From the NCBI GenBank assembly GCA_023807065.1, contig JAJJLU010000003.1, positions 24,631 to 88,630 on the forward strand: a DNA stretch of 64,000 nt. The letters run 5' to 3'. Positions 10,605 to 19,809 of the stretch are shown one piece after another. The translations under genes were made by a program, and so were the position numbers. The DNA comes from Isotricha intestinalis (lineage: Eukaryota > Ciliophora > Litostomatea > Vestibuliferida > Isotrichidae). Position 1 is the first letter of the stretch, and every line of letters starts with the position of its first letter. Under the pieces are notes generated by a model. It searched no databases. It worked only from the letters and a program-made list of their open reading frames with translations, and was not told the origin of the DNA.

Positions 10605-12125
10605 TTATTTAAAATAATGTTCAAACTTTTTATAATCCTCATAAACTTTTAATGATTCTAAATCAGAAAGTTTTAAATATATCCCTTTAAATTCATTGAC
10701 ATAAAAATTCTCACCTCCAAATTGATTTTTAACTTTTTCACCTACTTTAATAAATAATGTCATTAATCTTATTACAGCAGTAAGTCTCATATCAATTAAT
10801 TGTTTTTCAATACAATTATCAACTTGTTGCATAAAAATTTTAGTTACATCATATTTATTTTTATGAAATATTTTGATAATGCATTGATTATCTGGATTTA
10901 ATAATAATCTCCATATACCTTCATATTCACCTAACCATATATCATATTTAAGAGTTTCTAAAATTTTTTGAAAGATAATACTATTATAAAGAGATTTTTC
11001 GAGATTTTCAACATCTTTATCATTTACAATATTAGTAAGAATTTTTAATATTTCTCTAAATACTCTCCTCTTTATTCCTGCTTTAGGTGGTGAAATAAAA
11101 ACTAATATTTTAAACAGCAAGTCTGGACTTTTACACATTGACATAAATTCTTCTAAATGATTTATACAATGTCCAAATTCATCTCCTTCCCTATTTAATG
11201 TCTCATTTAATAAATTAGATTCATTTATTAGATGATTAAATATATCATCTTTATTATTACACATCTCTCCCATTTTCAATAAATATACACTACAAACATT
11301 CTTCCCTAGATTCTTTACCATAAAATCTACACATTTCATTTTTGTCTCTTTTATATTTATTGATATATTTTTTGTATCTGCATATTTAAATATTTCAAAA
11401 ATAATTTGTCCTGTTTTAAAACAAGAACAACAGAGATTATCATTAAGTCTTAACCCATGACCACAACAACATACATTAGTAATATATATTGCTATTACTA
11501 ATACCTTATAAAAAAAATCAGGATATTTTTTTAATATATATATACTATGAAAATAATCCTCATCTTTTGACATACATATACAAAATAAAGTTAGAAAATA
11601 TTCCAATGAATATATTTTATTTTTATCATCAACTAATATATATACTTTTGGAAGATTCTGAAAATCAATACAAATATTAAATAATTTTAAATGCATTTCA
11701 ATCCAATGATCTTGAAAATACATTTCAAGATAATTTGGAATTAAATCATATATATTACATAATGTACAAAATATTCGTTGTATATTTTCGCCAAATTCTG
11801 TCTTATCTTCAGTATTATAATTATATTTTTTCAATATATTTTCATAATCATTATATACTTTTTTATTTATTTCTTTTGCCTTCTCATTACTATTCTTATT
11901 TTTATTTTTTAATCTATCTTCATCTAAATTAATATTCCATATTTTATCCATATCATAATCTTTCTCAATATTTTTTGAAAATTCTCTAAAAAAATTCTTT
12001 TTAAAATCTCTTAAAAAATTTTCTTCAAACTCTTCTGTAAAATCTTTTTTTTTTTTGGGTTGTTCTATATTATTTTTTTTTTTTATTTTTTCTTTTTTTT
12101 TTTCTTTATTATTCTTTCCTCCCAT
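10605..12125 (-). CDS. Hypothetical protein with basic N-terminus and helical C-terminal half
   Basis: This 506-aa protein opens with a Lys-rich stretch (residues 1-30, MGGKNNKEKKKEK), which could be a nuclear or nucleolar signal. Its middle part is cysteine-rich (VCCCGHGL, NLCCSCF, near residues 220-237), which could bind metal but matches no zinc finger I know. The C-terminal half (about 330-500) reads as repeated amphipathic helices, possibly armadillo-like. I do not recognise the family. The reading frame is clean over 1.5 kb, so the gene is real. The stop is TAA. Confidence 0.75.
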   Translation of the reverse strand: MGGKNNKEKKKEKIKKKNNIEQPKKKKDFTEEFEENFLRDFKKNFFREFSKNIEKDYDMDKIWNINLDEDRLKNKNKNSNEKAKEINKKVYNDYENILKKYNYNTEDKTEFGENIQRIFCTLCNIYDLIPNYLEMYFQDHWIEMHLKLFNICIDFQNLPKVYILVDDKNKIYSLEYFLTLFCICMSKDEDYFHSIYILKKYPDFFYKVLVIAIYITNVCCCGHGLRLNDNLCCSCFKTGQIIFEIFKYADTKNISINIKETKMKCVDFMVKNLGKNVCSVYLLKMGEMCNNKDDIFNHLINESNLLNETLNREGDEFGHCINHLEEFMSMCKSPDLLFKILVFISPPKAGIKRRVFREILKILTNIVNDKDVENLEKSLYNSIIFQKILETLKYDIWLGEYEGIWRLLLNPDNQCIIKIFHKNKYDVTKIFMQQVDNCIEKQLIDMRLTAVIRLMTLFIKVGEKVKNQFGGENFYVNEFKGIYLKLSDLESLKVYEDYKKFEHYFK

Positions 12126-12835
12126 AAATTATTATTTATTATTATCTATATAATTTTTATTTTAAATAAAAAAAATAATTTTTAATTTAGGTCAATCCCC
12201 ATTTGACTTTAATTCTTTAATTTATAATATACTTTTATATATTAATTAAATTATTTATTTTTCTTTTTTTCTACAATAAATTTTTTTTCTTTTGATTTAA
12301 TTTTGTTGTTCAATTTTTATTTAAAAAAAACTATTTGAATACAAAGATGAAAATGAGGATGATACATTTATTGAGCTAAATTATTTTATTTTTAATTGAA
12401 TTAATTCCTTTATATTTAAAGTTAAAACTATTTGATGGATTAATTTTGATTAATATAAAAATATAATAAATATATATTTAAAATTCTAGGATTTAATTAA
12501 TTAATAATTATTTTCTCATTAATGGGAAATATTTTGATAATTTAATTTCATTATTTATCATTTATTGGGAAATTTAAATAAATTGTTAAAGAATTAAATA
12601 CAATTCAAATTATTTAAAAAAAATTTAAGAACACAAAACAAATCAAATCATATATGAAAATTTTTTAAAAACATTGAATAATAAAAAGTAAATTCATTAT
12701 AATATATTATTATATTATATGATAATATTTTGAATAAGTAATTTAGATTTCTAAAATTTTAAAAAACAAAAAACATAATTTTAAATATTTATAAAAATAA
12801 TAAAATAACATAAATTTAAAAATTAATATTAACAT
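12126..12835. other. Intergenic, AT-rich
   Basis: These 710 bases lie between two minus-strand genes. They contain short A/T runs and stop codons in every frame. I see no gene, tRNA or repeat. One aatcccc at about 12194 matches the complement of the telomere unit once and is probably chance. Confidence 0.5.
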
Positions 12836-14743
12836 TTATTTATGTTTCTTTCTTCTCTTATATTTCTGATAACTTCTACTTCTACTTCTTCTCCTCTTAA
12901 ATTTTTTTTCTTTCCTTTCTTTATATTTTTCATCAAAAGATTCTTGACTAAAAGATCGTTTAGAAGTATAACTAGAAATACTTTCTTTTCTTTTTTTATT
13001 ACTTAATTTAGGAGTTTCTTGACTATCACTTTTATCTTTCAATAAATTATTATTTTCTTCTTCCTTATCTTTAATTAACTTTTCAGCATTTTCTCTAAAT
13101 TCTCTTAATTCATCAGTTAAAGCACCTAAACCAATTGAAGTAAAAAAATTAATAGCAAAAGTAGTATTTTTTGGATTATCTCTACAAAAAATGCCACTAT
13201 AATCATCTAAAGCTCTTTCTTGTAATTGGTCATTTAATTTTTCTAATCCCATATCTTCTGCCATTTCTTGAAAAAGAAATTTAATAAATATTCTTGAACT
13301 TGAAGTTGTATCTTCAACTGTTAATTTAATTATACTTAAAATTTTCCAATCAATTGCAAAAGTATATAATAAATGAGCATATAATTTACTTAAATTTCTT
13401 ATTTTATTTGTATCTAATCTATGTAATTTACTATATTGCTCATAAAATTGTGTTTCAAAATATTTTTTATATATATCTTTTAATTTACATAATCTTTCTG
13501 ATAATAATCCATGAAATCTTAAATATGTTCTTTCTTGAATACAACATTCTATTACCATATTTACTATTTCTATTTCTTGACCTTCTTTAATTTGGAGTTT
13601 TAATAATTTATGAACACATTCCTGAAAATCTAATGTTGATATAATTGTTAAATATATATTTTTTCTTAATTTAATTAAATCTCCATTATTATAATTCATT
13701 ATTTCATTATTTTCATTTTCCTCTTCTTCAGATTCATTATTATTTTCCACCACATTATTTTCATTTTCTATATTTTTTTTTGCTAATTCTGTTATTTCTT
13801 TATTTAAATTTTCTGTAATATTATTTACTTGATTTTCTTCTTCTTCATCTCCTAAAATTCCTTTTTTAATTTCTTCCCAAATTTTTTCATTAACTTCATA
13901 ATTATCATCATATTGGAATTTATTTAAATTATTTTGTTCATTAATTTCATCATCAATAAAAAATTGATGAATAACTTTATCTTCATCAGCAACTAAATCA
14001 AGTTCTTGAATAATAGAAGGATATTCATTAAAATTATTTTTTCTCATTTCAAATAATTTTTCAATAGAATATTGAACTCTTTTACTTACTTTTCCTTCTT
14101 CTAACACTTTTCTTAAATTATCAAATATTTTATTAGTTTCTTTACTATTATTTTCGCATAAAAATTGACCACATTCCATTAAAAAATTACAAATTAATTC
14201 TATTGAATCATCACTAATAAACTCAATTAATATAATTAAAATACCAAAAGCAAGATATGAATTATTAATTTGTTGATTAATTAAATGAGCAATCATTTTA
14301 GTAATAGAGAACAATTGTATTTTATTATTTTTTTTAAAGGCTCTTCTAAAACTTAATATATATCTTCTAATAGTTAAAGAGCCAATATCTGGAATTTTAG
14401 AATTAATAACACTAATTAAAGCTGCATATACTGAAGTAAAATTTGGAGAAGCCATTTGTGCTTTTATTATTGAATTTACTAATAATCCTTGTCCTCTGAA
14501 TAAATTTTCATGAAATAATTCTATTATTATATTTTGTATATTTGAAGTATTTACTTTGTTTATTATTCCATTTATTGATTTTTGAAGAAGATCCCACATT
14601 ACTTTTTGATATTCTTCACTGTTTTTATCATTTTTTTCTATTATTTCTGCAATCTTTTGATTACGCTTAAATGGTGGGATATATAATCTTTCAAAATCTT
14701 CTTCTTCTTCTATTTTTGATGTTGAGATTTCTTCTTTTGACAT
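12836..14743 (-). CDS. CWC22: Pre-mRNA-splicing factor CWC22 homologue
   Basis: This 635-aa protein has the CWC22 layout. It has a short N-terminus with YIPPFKRNQKI just before a MIF4G helical domain (about residues 45-235, including FRGQGLLVNSIIKAQMASP), then an acidic linker, an MA3 domain (about 350-460, with LRKNIYLTIISTLDFQEC), the conserved LYAHLLYTFAIDWKILSIIK and DNPKNTTFAINFFTSIGLGALT, and a Lys/Arg/Ser-rich tail ending RRRSRSRSYQKYKRRKKHK. CWC22 is an essential spliceosome component (NineTeen-complex associated), and in animals it recruits eIF4A3 to start exon-junction complex assembly. It acts in the nucleus. Its presence shows that the organism splices introns even though hardly any are apparent in this window. 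Confidence 0.93.
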   Translation of the reverse strand: MSKEEISTSKIEEEEDFERLYIPPFKRNQKIAEIIEKNDKNSEEYQKVMWDLLQKSINGIINKVNTSNIQNIIIELFHENLFRGQGLLVNSIIKAQMASPNFTSVYAALISVINSKIPDIGSLTIRRYILSFRRAFKKNNKIQLFSITKMIAHLINQQINNSYLAFGILIILIEFISDDSIELICNFLMECGQFLCENNSKETNKIFDNLRKVLEEGKVSKRVQYSIEKLFEMRKNNFNEYPSIIQELDLVADEDKVIHQFFIDDEINEQNNLNKFQYDDNYEVNEKIWEEIKKGILGDEEEENQVNNITENLNKEITELAKKNIENENNVVENNNESEEEENENNEIMNYNNGDLIKLRKNIYLTIISTLDFQECVHKLLKLQIKEGQEIEIVNMVIECCIQERTYLRFHGLLSERLCKLKDIYKKYFETQFYEQYSKLHRLDTNKIRNLSKLYAHLLYTFAIDWKILSIIKLTVEDTTSSSRIFIKFLFQEMAEDMGLEKLNDQLQERALDDYSGIFCRDNPKNTTFAINFFTSIGLGALTDELREFRENAEKLIKDKEEENNNLLKDKSDSQETPKLSNKKRKESISSYTSKRSFSQESFDEKYKERKEKKFKRRRSRSRSYQKYKRRKKHK

Positions 14744-15078
14744 TTTTATGATTTTCTATGATAATATTTCAAAATTAATTATTTGATATTATTTTTTATT
14801 TATTCATTTAATCTTTAATTGTTTTATTGAATTTATTTCTTGAAAGAATACAAAATCATGATAATAAATAATTAATTATTAATGACGTAAAAATTGAGAT
14901 TCTTAGACACAAATAAAAAGGAAATCATTTTCTATATAAAGATAAATAAAAAAGATTAGACCCTGAATAAGCTTTAAAATAAATATTTAAAACATGAAAG
15001 AAAATAAAGAATTAAACAAAATAAAAAATTTAAAAAAAAATATAAAAGCCTTAAAAAAAAGCATATATATTTAAAAAA
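14744..15078. other. Divergent promoter region
   Basis: These 335 bases lie between the divergent CWC22 and small-protein genes. Apart from the TATAAA-type element at 15041-15056, no structure was seen. Confidence 0.5.
15041..15056 (+). promoter_or_regulatory. TATAAA-CCTTAAAA promoter-like element
   Basis: TATAAAAGCCTTAAAA starts 38 bases before the ATG at 15079. A near-identical 16-mer sits at exactly the same distance before the phosphoglycerate mutase ATG (16914), and a looser copy precedes the methyltransferase (15873). Position and conservation in otherwise random AT sequence suggest a core promoter or start-site element. Confidence 0.5.
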
Positions 15079-15390
15079 ATGGATAAAATTCCTCCAGAAG
15101 TATTAGCAAAAATAAAAGAAGCAAATAAAGCAGCATTAGCAGATCCAGCAAAATTAGATGCTCATTTAGAAACAACTTGGAAAAATGTTGCTGGAGATGC
15201 TGAAAAAATTCCAGTTGAAAAAATTGCAGATTTAATGAAAGAAGGTTCTAAATTACATGGAAGACCTGAACCTAAAAAAGAAATGCTTGATTTAGCTGTT
15301 AATATAATGAAAAAAGAAGGAGTTACTGAACTTGATAAAGAATTTTTTAAGAAAAGATCTATTGAGCAAATGAAAAAAATGGCTGCTTAA
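15079..15390 (+). CDS. Small (103 aa) hypothetical protein, possibly degenerate EF-hand fold
   Basis: This 103-aa, mostly helical protein is rich in Ala, Lys, Glu and Pro and less Asn-rich than its neighbours. Codons are more GC-tolerant (GCT, GGA), as expected for a highly expressed gene. The helix-loop-helix rhythm around LETTWKNVAGDAEKIPVEKIADLMKE resembles an EF-hand unit, but the loop lacks the Asp/Glu ligands, so calcium binding is unlikely in that unit. I cannot name a family. Start choice is secure because the ATG is preceded by the TATAAA element 38 bases upstream. Confidence 0.75.
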   Translation: MDKIPPEVLAKIKEANKAALADPAKLDAHLETTWKNVAGDAEKIPVEKIADLMKEGSKLHGRPEPKKEMLDLAVNIMKKEGVTELDKEFFKKRSIEQMKKMAA

Positions 15391-15919
15391 AAAAATTATA
15401 TTTTTTTAACATTTATTTGTTTAATTTATTGATTTATTTGGATTTATCAACTTCTTTTTTAAATTTTTTTATGATTTTTTCAATAAGATAAAATTGAATA
15501 ATAATATAAAAATCAATAATAAATTTGAAATAGAGTAAATATATTTGTTATTAAGCGTTTAAAAAAAAAATAATATCAATATCATTTGATTTCATAACAT
15601 AAAATTTAAAGAAATAAATTCATTATTTTGATATAATAAAGGAACAAATATTAAAAAATAAAAATAGTTAAAATTTAATATATTAAAACACAATAATTCC
15701 AAATAATTAAAAACTAAAAAAGACAAAAATTAAATTTTATATTTTGTTTAAATTTAATTCTAAAAAAAAAAACCTATTTTAATTATATAAAAATAATGAT
15801 TTTAAAAAGAATACAAAAATTAATAATCAAAAAAAAAATAATTAATTTATATGTATATAAGAATAAAAATAATATAAAATCCCTTTTAAAAGAAAAACTT
15901 TATTCTTAAAATTTATAAA
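15391..15919. other. Intergenic, AT-rich
   Basis: These 529 bases lie between two plus-strand genes. Only the promoter-like element at 15873-15891 stands out. No gene, RNA or repeat was recognised. Confidence 0.5.
15873..15891 (+). promoter_or_regulatory. TATAAAAT-CCCTTTTAAAA promoter-like element
   Basis: TATAAAATCCCTTTTAAAA lies 47 bases before the methyltransferase ATG. It shares the TATAAA-N(1-2)-CCTT-AAAA arrangement with the elements before the genes at 15079 and 16952, though spacing to the start is longer. Confidence 0.4.
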
Positions 15920-16579
15920 ATGAAAAAAGAAATTGATCACAATAAAAAAGCATTATCAATGTGGAATGGTTGGTCAAAATCTCGTTCAGGAAAACCAATA
16001 TATGATTTATGGTTAGACGATTATAAAAGTGATTTAGAAAAATTTAAAAATAGTAAATTTTTAGATTTAGGTTGCGGAATAGGAGCAGATACATTATATT
16101 TAATAGAAAGAGGATATAAAGTTATTTCTGTTGATTATTCAAAAGAAGCAATAAATAATATTTTATCAAATATTAAGGGAAGTGAAGCTAAAATTCTAGA
16201 TATGAATGAAAAATTTACTTTTGAAAATAATTCTTTTAATTTAATCATTGCTGATATTTCTTTACATTATTTTAATGAGGAAAAAACTAAAAATATTATG
16301 AACGAAATTAAAAGAATTTTAAATAAAAATGGACTTTTAATTTGTAGAGTTTCTAGTATAAATGATAAGTATTATGGTGCTGGTTCTGGAACAGAAATTG
16401 AAAAAAGATTTTATGATCATGGTAGTTATGCTCAAAGATATTTTAATGAAGATGATTTAAATAAGTTTTTTAGTATTATTGGAAAATTCACTTTTGTTGA
16501 AAAAGCTATGACTAGAAAAGAATCTTACTATTCAATGCCTAAAATGCTTTATCAAGTTAGAGTTGAATGTGATAAATAA
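15920..16579 (+). CDS. Class I SAM-dependent methyltransferase, bacterial-like
   Basis: This 219-aa, single-domain protein has the SAM-binding motif I FLDLGCGIGADT (about residues 46-57), the acidic motif II residue in VISVDYSKEAI (about 74-84), DMNEKFTFENNSFNLIIADISLHYF (motif IV region, about 94-118) and the post-motif ILNKNGLLICRV. This is a generic Methyltransf_11/25-type small-molecule or natural-product methyltransferase; the substrate cannot be read from the sequence. The compact length, lack of low-complexity inserts and the Firmicute/Bacteroidete-like style suggest acquisition from bacteria, which is common in gut protists. This remains inference. Confidence 0.85.
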   Translation: MKKEIDHNKKALSMWNGWSKSRSGKPIYDLWLDDYKSDLEKFKNSKFLDLGCGIGADTLYLIERGYKVISVDYSKEAINNILSNIKGSEAKILDMNEKFTFENNSFNLIIADISLHYFNEEKTKNIMNEIKRILNKNGLLICRVSSINDKYYGAGSGTEIEKRFYDHGSYAQRYFNEDDLNKFFSIIGKFTFVEKAMTRKESYYSMPKMLYQVRVECDK

Positions 16580-16951
16580 TTTATGAAAATAATTTTTAGT
16601 TATTTTTTTATATTTTTTCAGAATTGTAATTCCATAATGTTTTTTAGATTTAAACAATTTTTTTTTATTTAAAAATTATTTTTTTTGAGCTTTTTGATGA
16701 TGTTATTTTTTATTCTAATTATTTAATATGCTGGACTAATACTGTCGTTAAGAACTACAAAACATAATATTTTTTAAATAAAATAACTATTAAACGATCA
16801 AATATACTTCACAAAAAGAAACAAAAATTAAAATAAATTTATCTTGCAATTCTCAATATAAAAACCTTAAAAACTTTATCTATTAAGAATAAAAATCTTC
16901 CTTTTCCAATTATTATAAATCCCTTAAAAAAAAAATATATATATATTTAAA
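16580..16951. other. Intergenic upstream of phosphoglycerate mutase
   Basis: These 372 bases lie between two plus-strand genes. They contain a less AT-rich patch (about 16730-16762) and two CCTTAAAA copies (about 16865 and 16922). The second is part of the promoter-like element. No gene was seen. Confidence 0.5.
16914..16929 (+). promoter_or_regulatory. TATAAAT-CCCTTAAAA promoter-like element
   Basis: TATAAATCCCTTAAAA starts 38 bases before the ATG at 16952, exactly the spacing of the matching element before 15079. A further aaaaaccttaaaaa copy lies about 50 bases upstream. Confidence 0.5.
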
Positions 16952-17707
16952 ATGGCAACATATAAACTTGTTTTAGTTCGTCATGGAGAAAGTGAATGGA
17001 ATAAATTAAATTTATTCACAGGTTGGACTGATGTTCCATTATCAGATAAAGGAGTAGAAGAAGCAATAGCAGGAGGTAAAGTATTAAAAGAACAAGGATA
17101 TGAATTTGATAAATGTTACACATCAGTATTAAAAAGAGCAATTCATACTGCATTCCATGTATTAAATGGTGTAGACCAAGTATATCTTCCAGTTATAAAG
17201 GATTATCGTCTTAATGAGAGACATTATGGTGATTTACAAGGATTAAATAAAAAGGAAACAGCTGAAAAATATGGTGCTGAAAAAGTTCATGAATGGAGAA
17301 GATCATATGATATTCCTCCACCTGCTCTTGAAGAAAATGATAAAAGAAACCCAGCATCACAAGAACAATACGCTGGTATTGATAAAAAAAATTTACCTCT
17401 TCATGAAAGTTTAAAGGATACTGTTGCAAGAGTTATTCCTTATTATGAAAGTACAATTGTTCCTGATCTTAAAGCTGGTCAAAGAGTATTAATTGCAGCT
17501 CATGGTAATTCATTAAGAGCATTAGTTAAATATTTAGATAACATTTCTGATGCTGAAATTGCAGAATTAAATATTCCTACTGGAGTTCCTCTTGTTTATG
17601 AATTAGATGCTGAATTAAAACCTATTAAACATTATTATCTTGGAGACCAAGAAGCTATTAATGCTAAAATTAATGCTGTTGCCAATCAAGATAAAGTAAA
17701 AAAGTAA
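16952..17707 (+). CDS. gpmA: 2,3-bisphosphoglycerate-dependent phosphoglycerate mutase
   Basis: This 251-aa protein, the normal dPGM length of about 250, interconverts 3- and 2-phosphoglycerate in glycolysis. Residues seen are the catalytic RHGESEWN with phospho-acceptor His (about residue 11), [24 protein letters not shown], the [12 protein letters not shown] signature (about 88-99), DIPPP, and the second active-site His in [10 protein letters not shown] (about 185). The protein has none of the Asn/Lys inserts of its neighbours and strong codon bias, which points to high expression. It closely resembles bacterial GpmA, so bacterial origin is possible, but eukaryotic dPGMs are similar enough that only a tree can tell. 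Confidence 0.96.
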   Translation: MATYKLVLVRHGESEWNKLNLFTGWTDVPLSDKGVEEAIAGGKVLKEQGYEFDKCYTSVLKRAIHTAFHVLNGVDQVYLPVIKDYRLNERHYGDLQGLNKKETAEKYGAEKVHEWRRSYDIPPPALEENDKRNPASQEQYAGIDKKNLPLHESLKDTVARVIPYYESTIVPDLKAGQRVLIAAHGNSLRALVKYLDNISDAEIAELNIPTGVPLVYELDAELKPIKHYYLGDQEAINAKINAVANQDKVKK

Positions 17708-17956
17708 ATAAGAAGTTATTATTTAATTATTAAAAATTGGGTGTTTTATTATTTATTTTTTTTTTTAGATTTTAAATAATGAAAAACATAATAAATCATA
17801 AATTATACAACAAAAAAAATGTAAAAAAAAAATAAGCCAATATATAATTTAAATAAAAATTTAAACATCTTAATAAATTCTTTTTAAATATTTTTCTTAA
17901 AATTAAAATAATACGCCAAAAATAGCAAAAATATAAAAACTTTTCCAAAAAAGTTT

Positions 17957-19576
17957 TTATTGCATAATATAAACTTCTAAATTTTTAACATTAAAACTTC
18001 CATCACCATCAGAAACTAATTTAACATCTCCAAAAACAGAATTATCCATCGACCATCCTTCATTTAAATCTTTATCAAGAGTAATAGCAGGTCCATTTTC
18101 ACCAAAGCCAAATCTTAAAGCTCCAGGTTCAACTAATATTATTTCATTTTCATTTGGAATTTTAGGACTATAAATTTTTAAATTTGGTTTCACTGTAATT
18201 AAAAAGGAACTTTTTGGAACATCATATTTACCTTTCTCATTTAAATATATACTATGTTTCATTATTCCTCCAAAAATATCATTTTTATCTGTTTCAATTA
18301 AGAAAAATATTGTTGAATTTTTATCAAATTTTTCACATATATCTATTAAAGAGTTTAAATCTGCATTTGGGGAATTTTTTTTATCTAAAAGTAATTGGCC
18401 ATCAACTAATTTTATTTCTAAAGGAAGATAAGACCAAATTTTAGGAACTTCATCTTCACTTAAAATATTACTGTTTGGAAGTAATCTTGGTATGTAAAAA
18501 TATTTATCAAAATAAGGTAAGTTATTCTTTTCACTTTTTGGTACTTGAATATCAATAAAATTATTATTATTATGAGTTAAATTCCATTTGAATGATATAT
18601 CAAATAAATAAAATAAGTTTTCTATTCTATTGGAAAATCCTTTATAAGCTTTAATAAATTCTTCTTGTGTTTTTTTCCCAGGAGAACTATAAATAGTCAT
18701 TGAAACAATTCCATAACATATTCTATATATAACTTTTTGTCCTTCAGTCATAAATAAAGGAAGTAATTTAATTAAGGCACAAAAATTGATGTAATCAAAA
18801 AAGAAACTTTCAGTCATATCTTGAATTAAATCATATCTATTAAAACCTAAAGTAGTTAAATTTTTAAATCTTTTAACAACTTCATTATCACATAAATCAA
18901 TAATACATTTTTCAATAGCATATTTTAATTTTAAATAATCATTATATTTAAATCTGAATTGCCATCTAATATTTATTAATTCATCTTCAGGTGTTTGTAA
19001 GTTAACTTCTAATAATTGTCTCATAACTTCATAAGTTTCTTCTTTAGAAAGAAATAATAATAATAAAGAACTTACTTTGATTATTAATGGGGAATATTCA
19101 ATTGGTCCAATTACAGTATTTAAACACCATAATATTTCTTTTAAAGATTCTATTCCTTTATCATTTAGAAAATTAACTGGAAGAGCTTCATTGAAAAATT
19201 TATTTGTAAAAGTTGGACAATGTTGATCTAAATTATTTACATTTCTTCCTCTTAAACATTCTTTTTTTTTATTTTCAAAATCTTCACTTGTAAAATTTAC
19301 ATTAAACATTTTTAAAAGAACATTTTTCATATATTTTATTGGTACTCCATCTCTGCACATTTTTTTAGCATTTTTACTTGTTAAAAGTATTTTTTTTGAC
19401 ATTACATGTTTATAATCTGATTCTGAGAAATCTGAATCCAATTTTCTTAATTGATCTACTAAATATTTGTATGATTTTACATGTGCTCTTATTTTTTCAA
19501 AATCAGTGTATTCTGTGAAATGCTTTTTATATTCTTTTTCAAAAAATGCTTTTGATTTTGGATCATCATCTGACAT
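17957..19576 (-). CDS. TBC-TLDc domain protein (TBC1D24-like)
   Basis: In this 539-aa protein the N-terminal half reads as a TBC (Rab-GAP-like) fold: CRDGVPIKYMKNVLLKMF near residues 67-84 is the 'R-x-GVP' entry motif, and SPLIIKVSSLLLLFLSKEETYEVMRQLLE is the helix pair that normally carries YxQGM. The C-terminal part (about 385-538) is a TLDc domain: LVDGQLLLDKK, IFGGIMKHSIY, GPAITLDKDLNEGWSMDNSVFGD, then VKNLEVYIM. This combination is that of TBC1D24-type proteins, which bind ARF6/phosphoinositides or V-ATPase and act in vesicle traffic and oxidative-stress resistance. The catalytic Arg and Gln fingers (IxxDxxR, YxQ) are not visible, as in TBC1D24, so GAP activity is unlikely. Confidence 0.85.
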   Translation of the reverse strand: MSDDDPKSKAFFEKEYKKHFTEYTDFEKIRAHVKSYKYLVDQLRKLDSDFSESDYKHVMSKKILLTSKNAKKMCRDGVPIKYMKNVLLKMFNVNFTSEDFENKKKECLRGRNVNNLDQHCPTFTNKFFNEALPVNFLNDKGIESLKEILWCLNTVIGPIEYSPLIIKVSSLLLLFLSKEETYEVMRQLLEVNLQTPEDELINIRWQFRFKYNDYLKLKYAIEKCIIDLCDNEVVKRFKNLTTLGFNRYDLIQDMTESFFFDYINFCALIKLLPLFMTEGQKVIYRICYGIVSMTIYSSPGKKTQEEFIKAYKGFSNRIENLFYLFDISFKWNLTHNNNNFIDIQVPKSEKNNLPYFDKYFYIPRLLPNSNILSEDEVPKIWSYLPLEIKLVDGQLLLDKKNSPNADLNSLIDICEKFDKNSTIFFLIETDKNDIFGGIMKHSIYLNEKGKYDVPKSSFLITVKPNLKIYSPKIPNENEIILVEPGALRFGFGENGPAITLDKDLNEGWSMDNSVFGDVKLVSDGDGSFNVKNLEVYIMQ

Positions 19577-19809
19577 TTTTTATATATCAACTTCTTTTTT
19601 AATACTATTTAATATTATTGTTTTTTTTTATTATTACTTTGGAAGATTTATTATTAAAAGAGTAATAAATTTTAAAAAAATAATTAAATTGAATATTAAT
19701 ATAATTAAATAAATACGGTATTATTTCATAAAAAAAAAAACAAAAAAAATAATAATAAATTTAACTTAAGAATAACAAAAATTTTTTATTATAATAAATA
19801 AATAATAAT

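Noticed and set aside
12194..12200. Single aatcccc, complement of the telomere unit
   Set aside because: One copy only, no tandem. Expected by chance.
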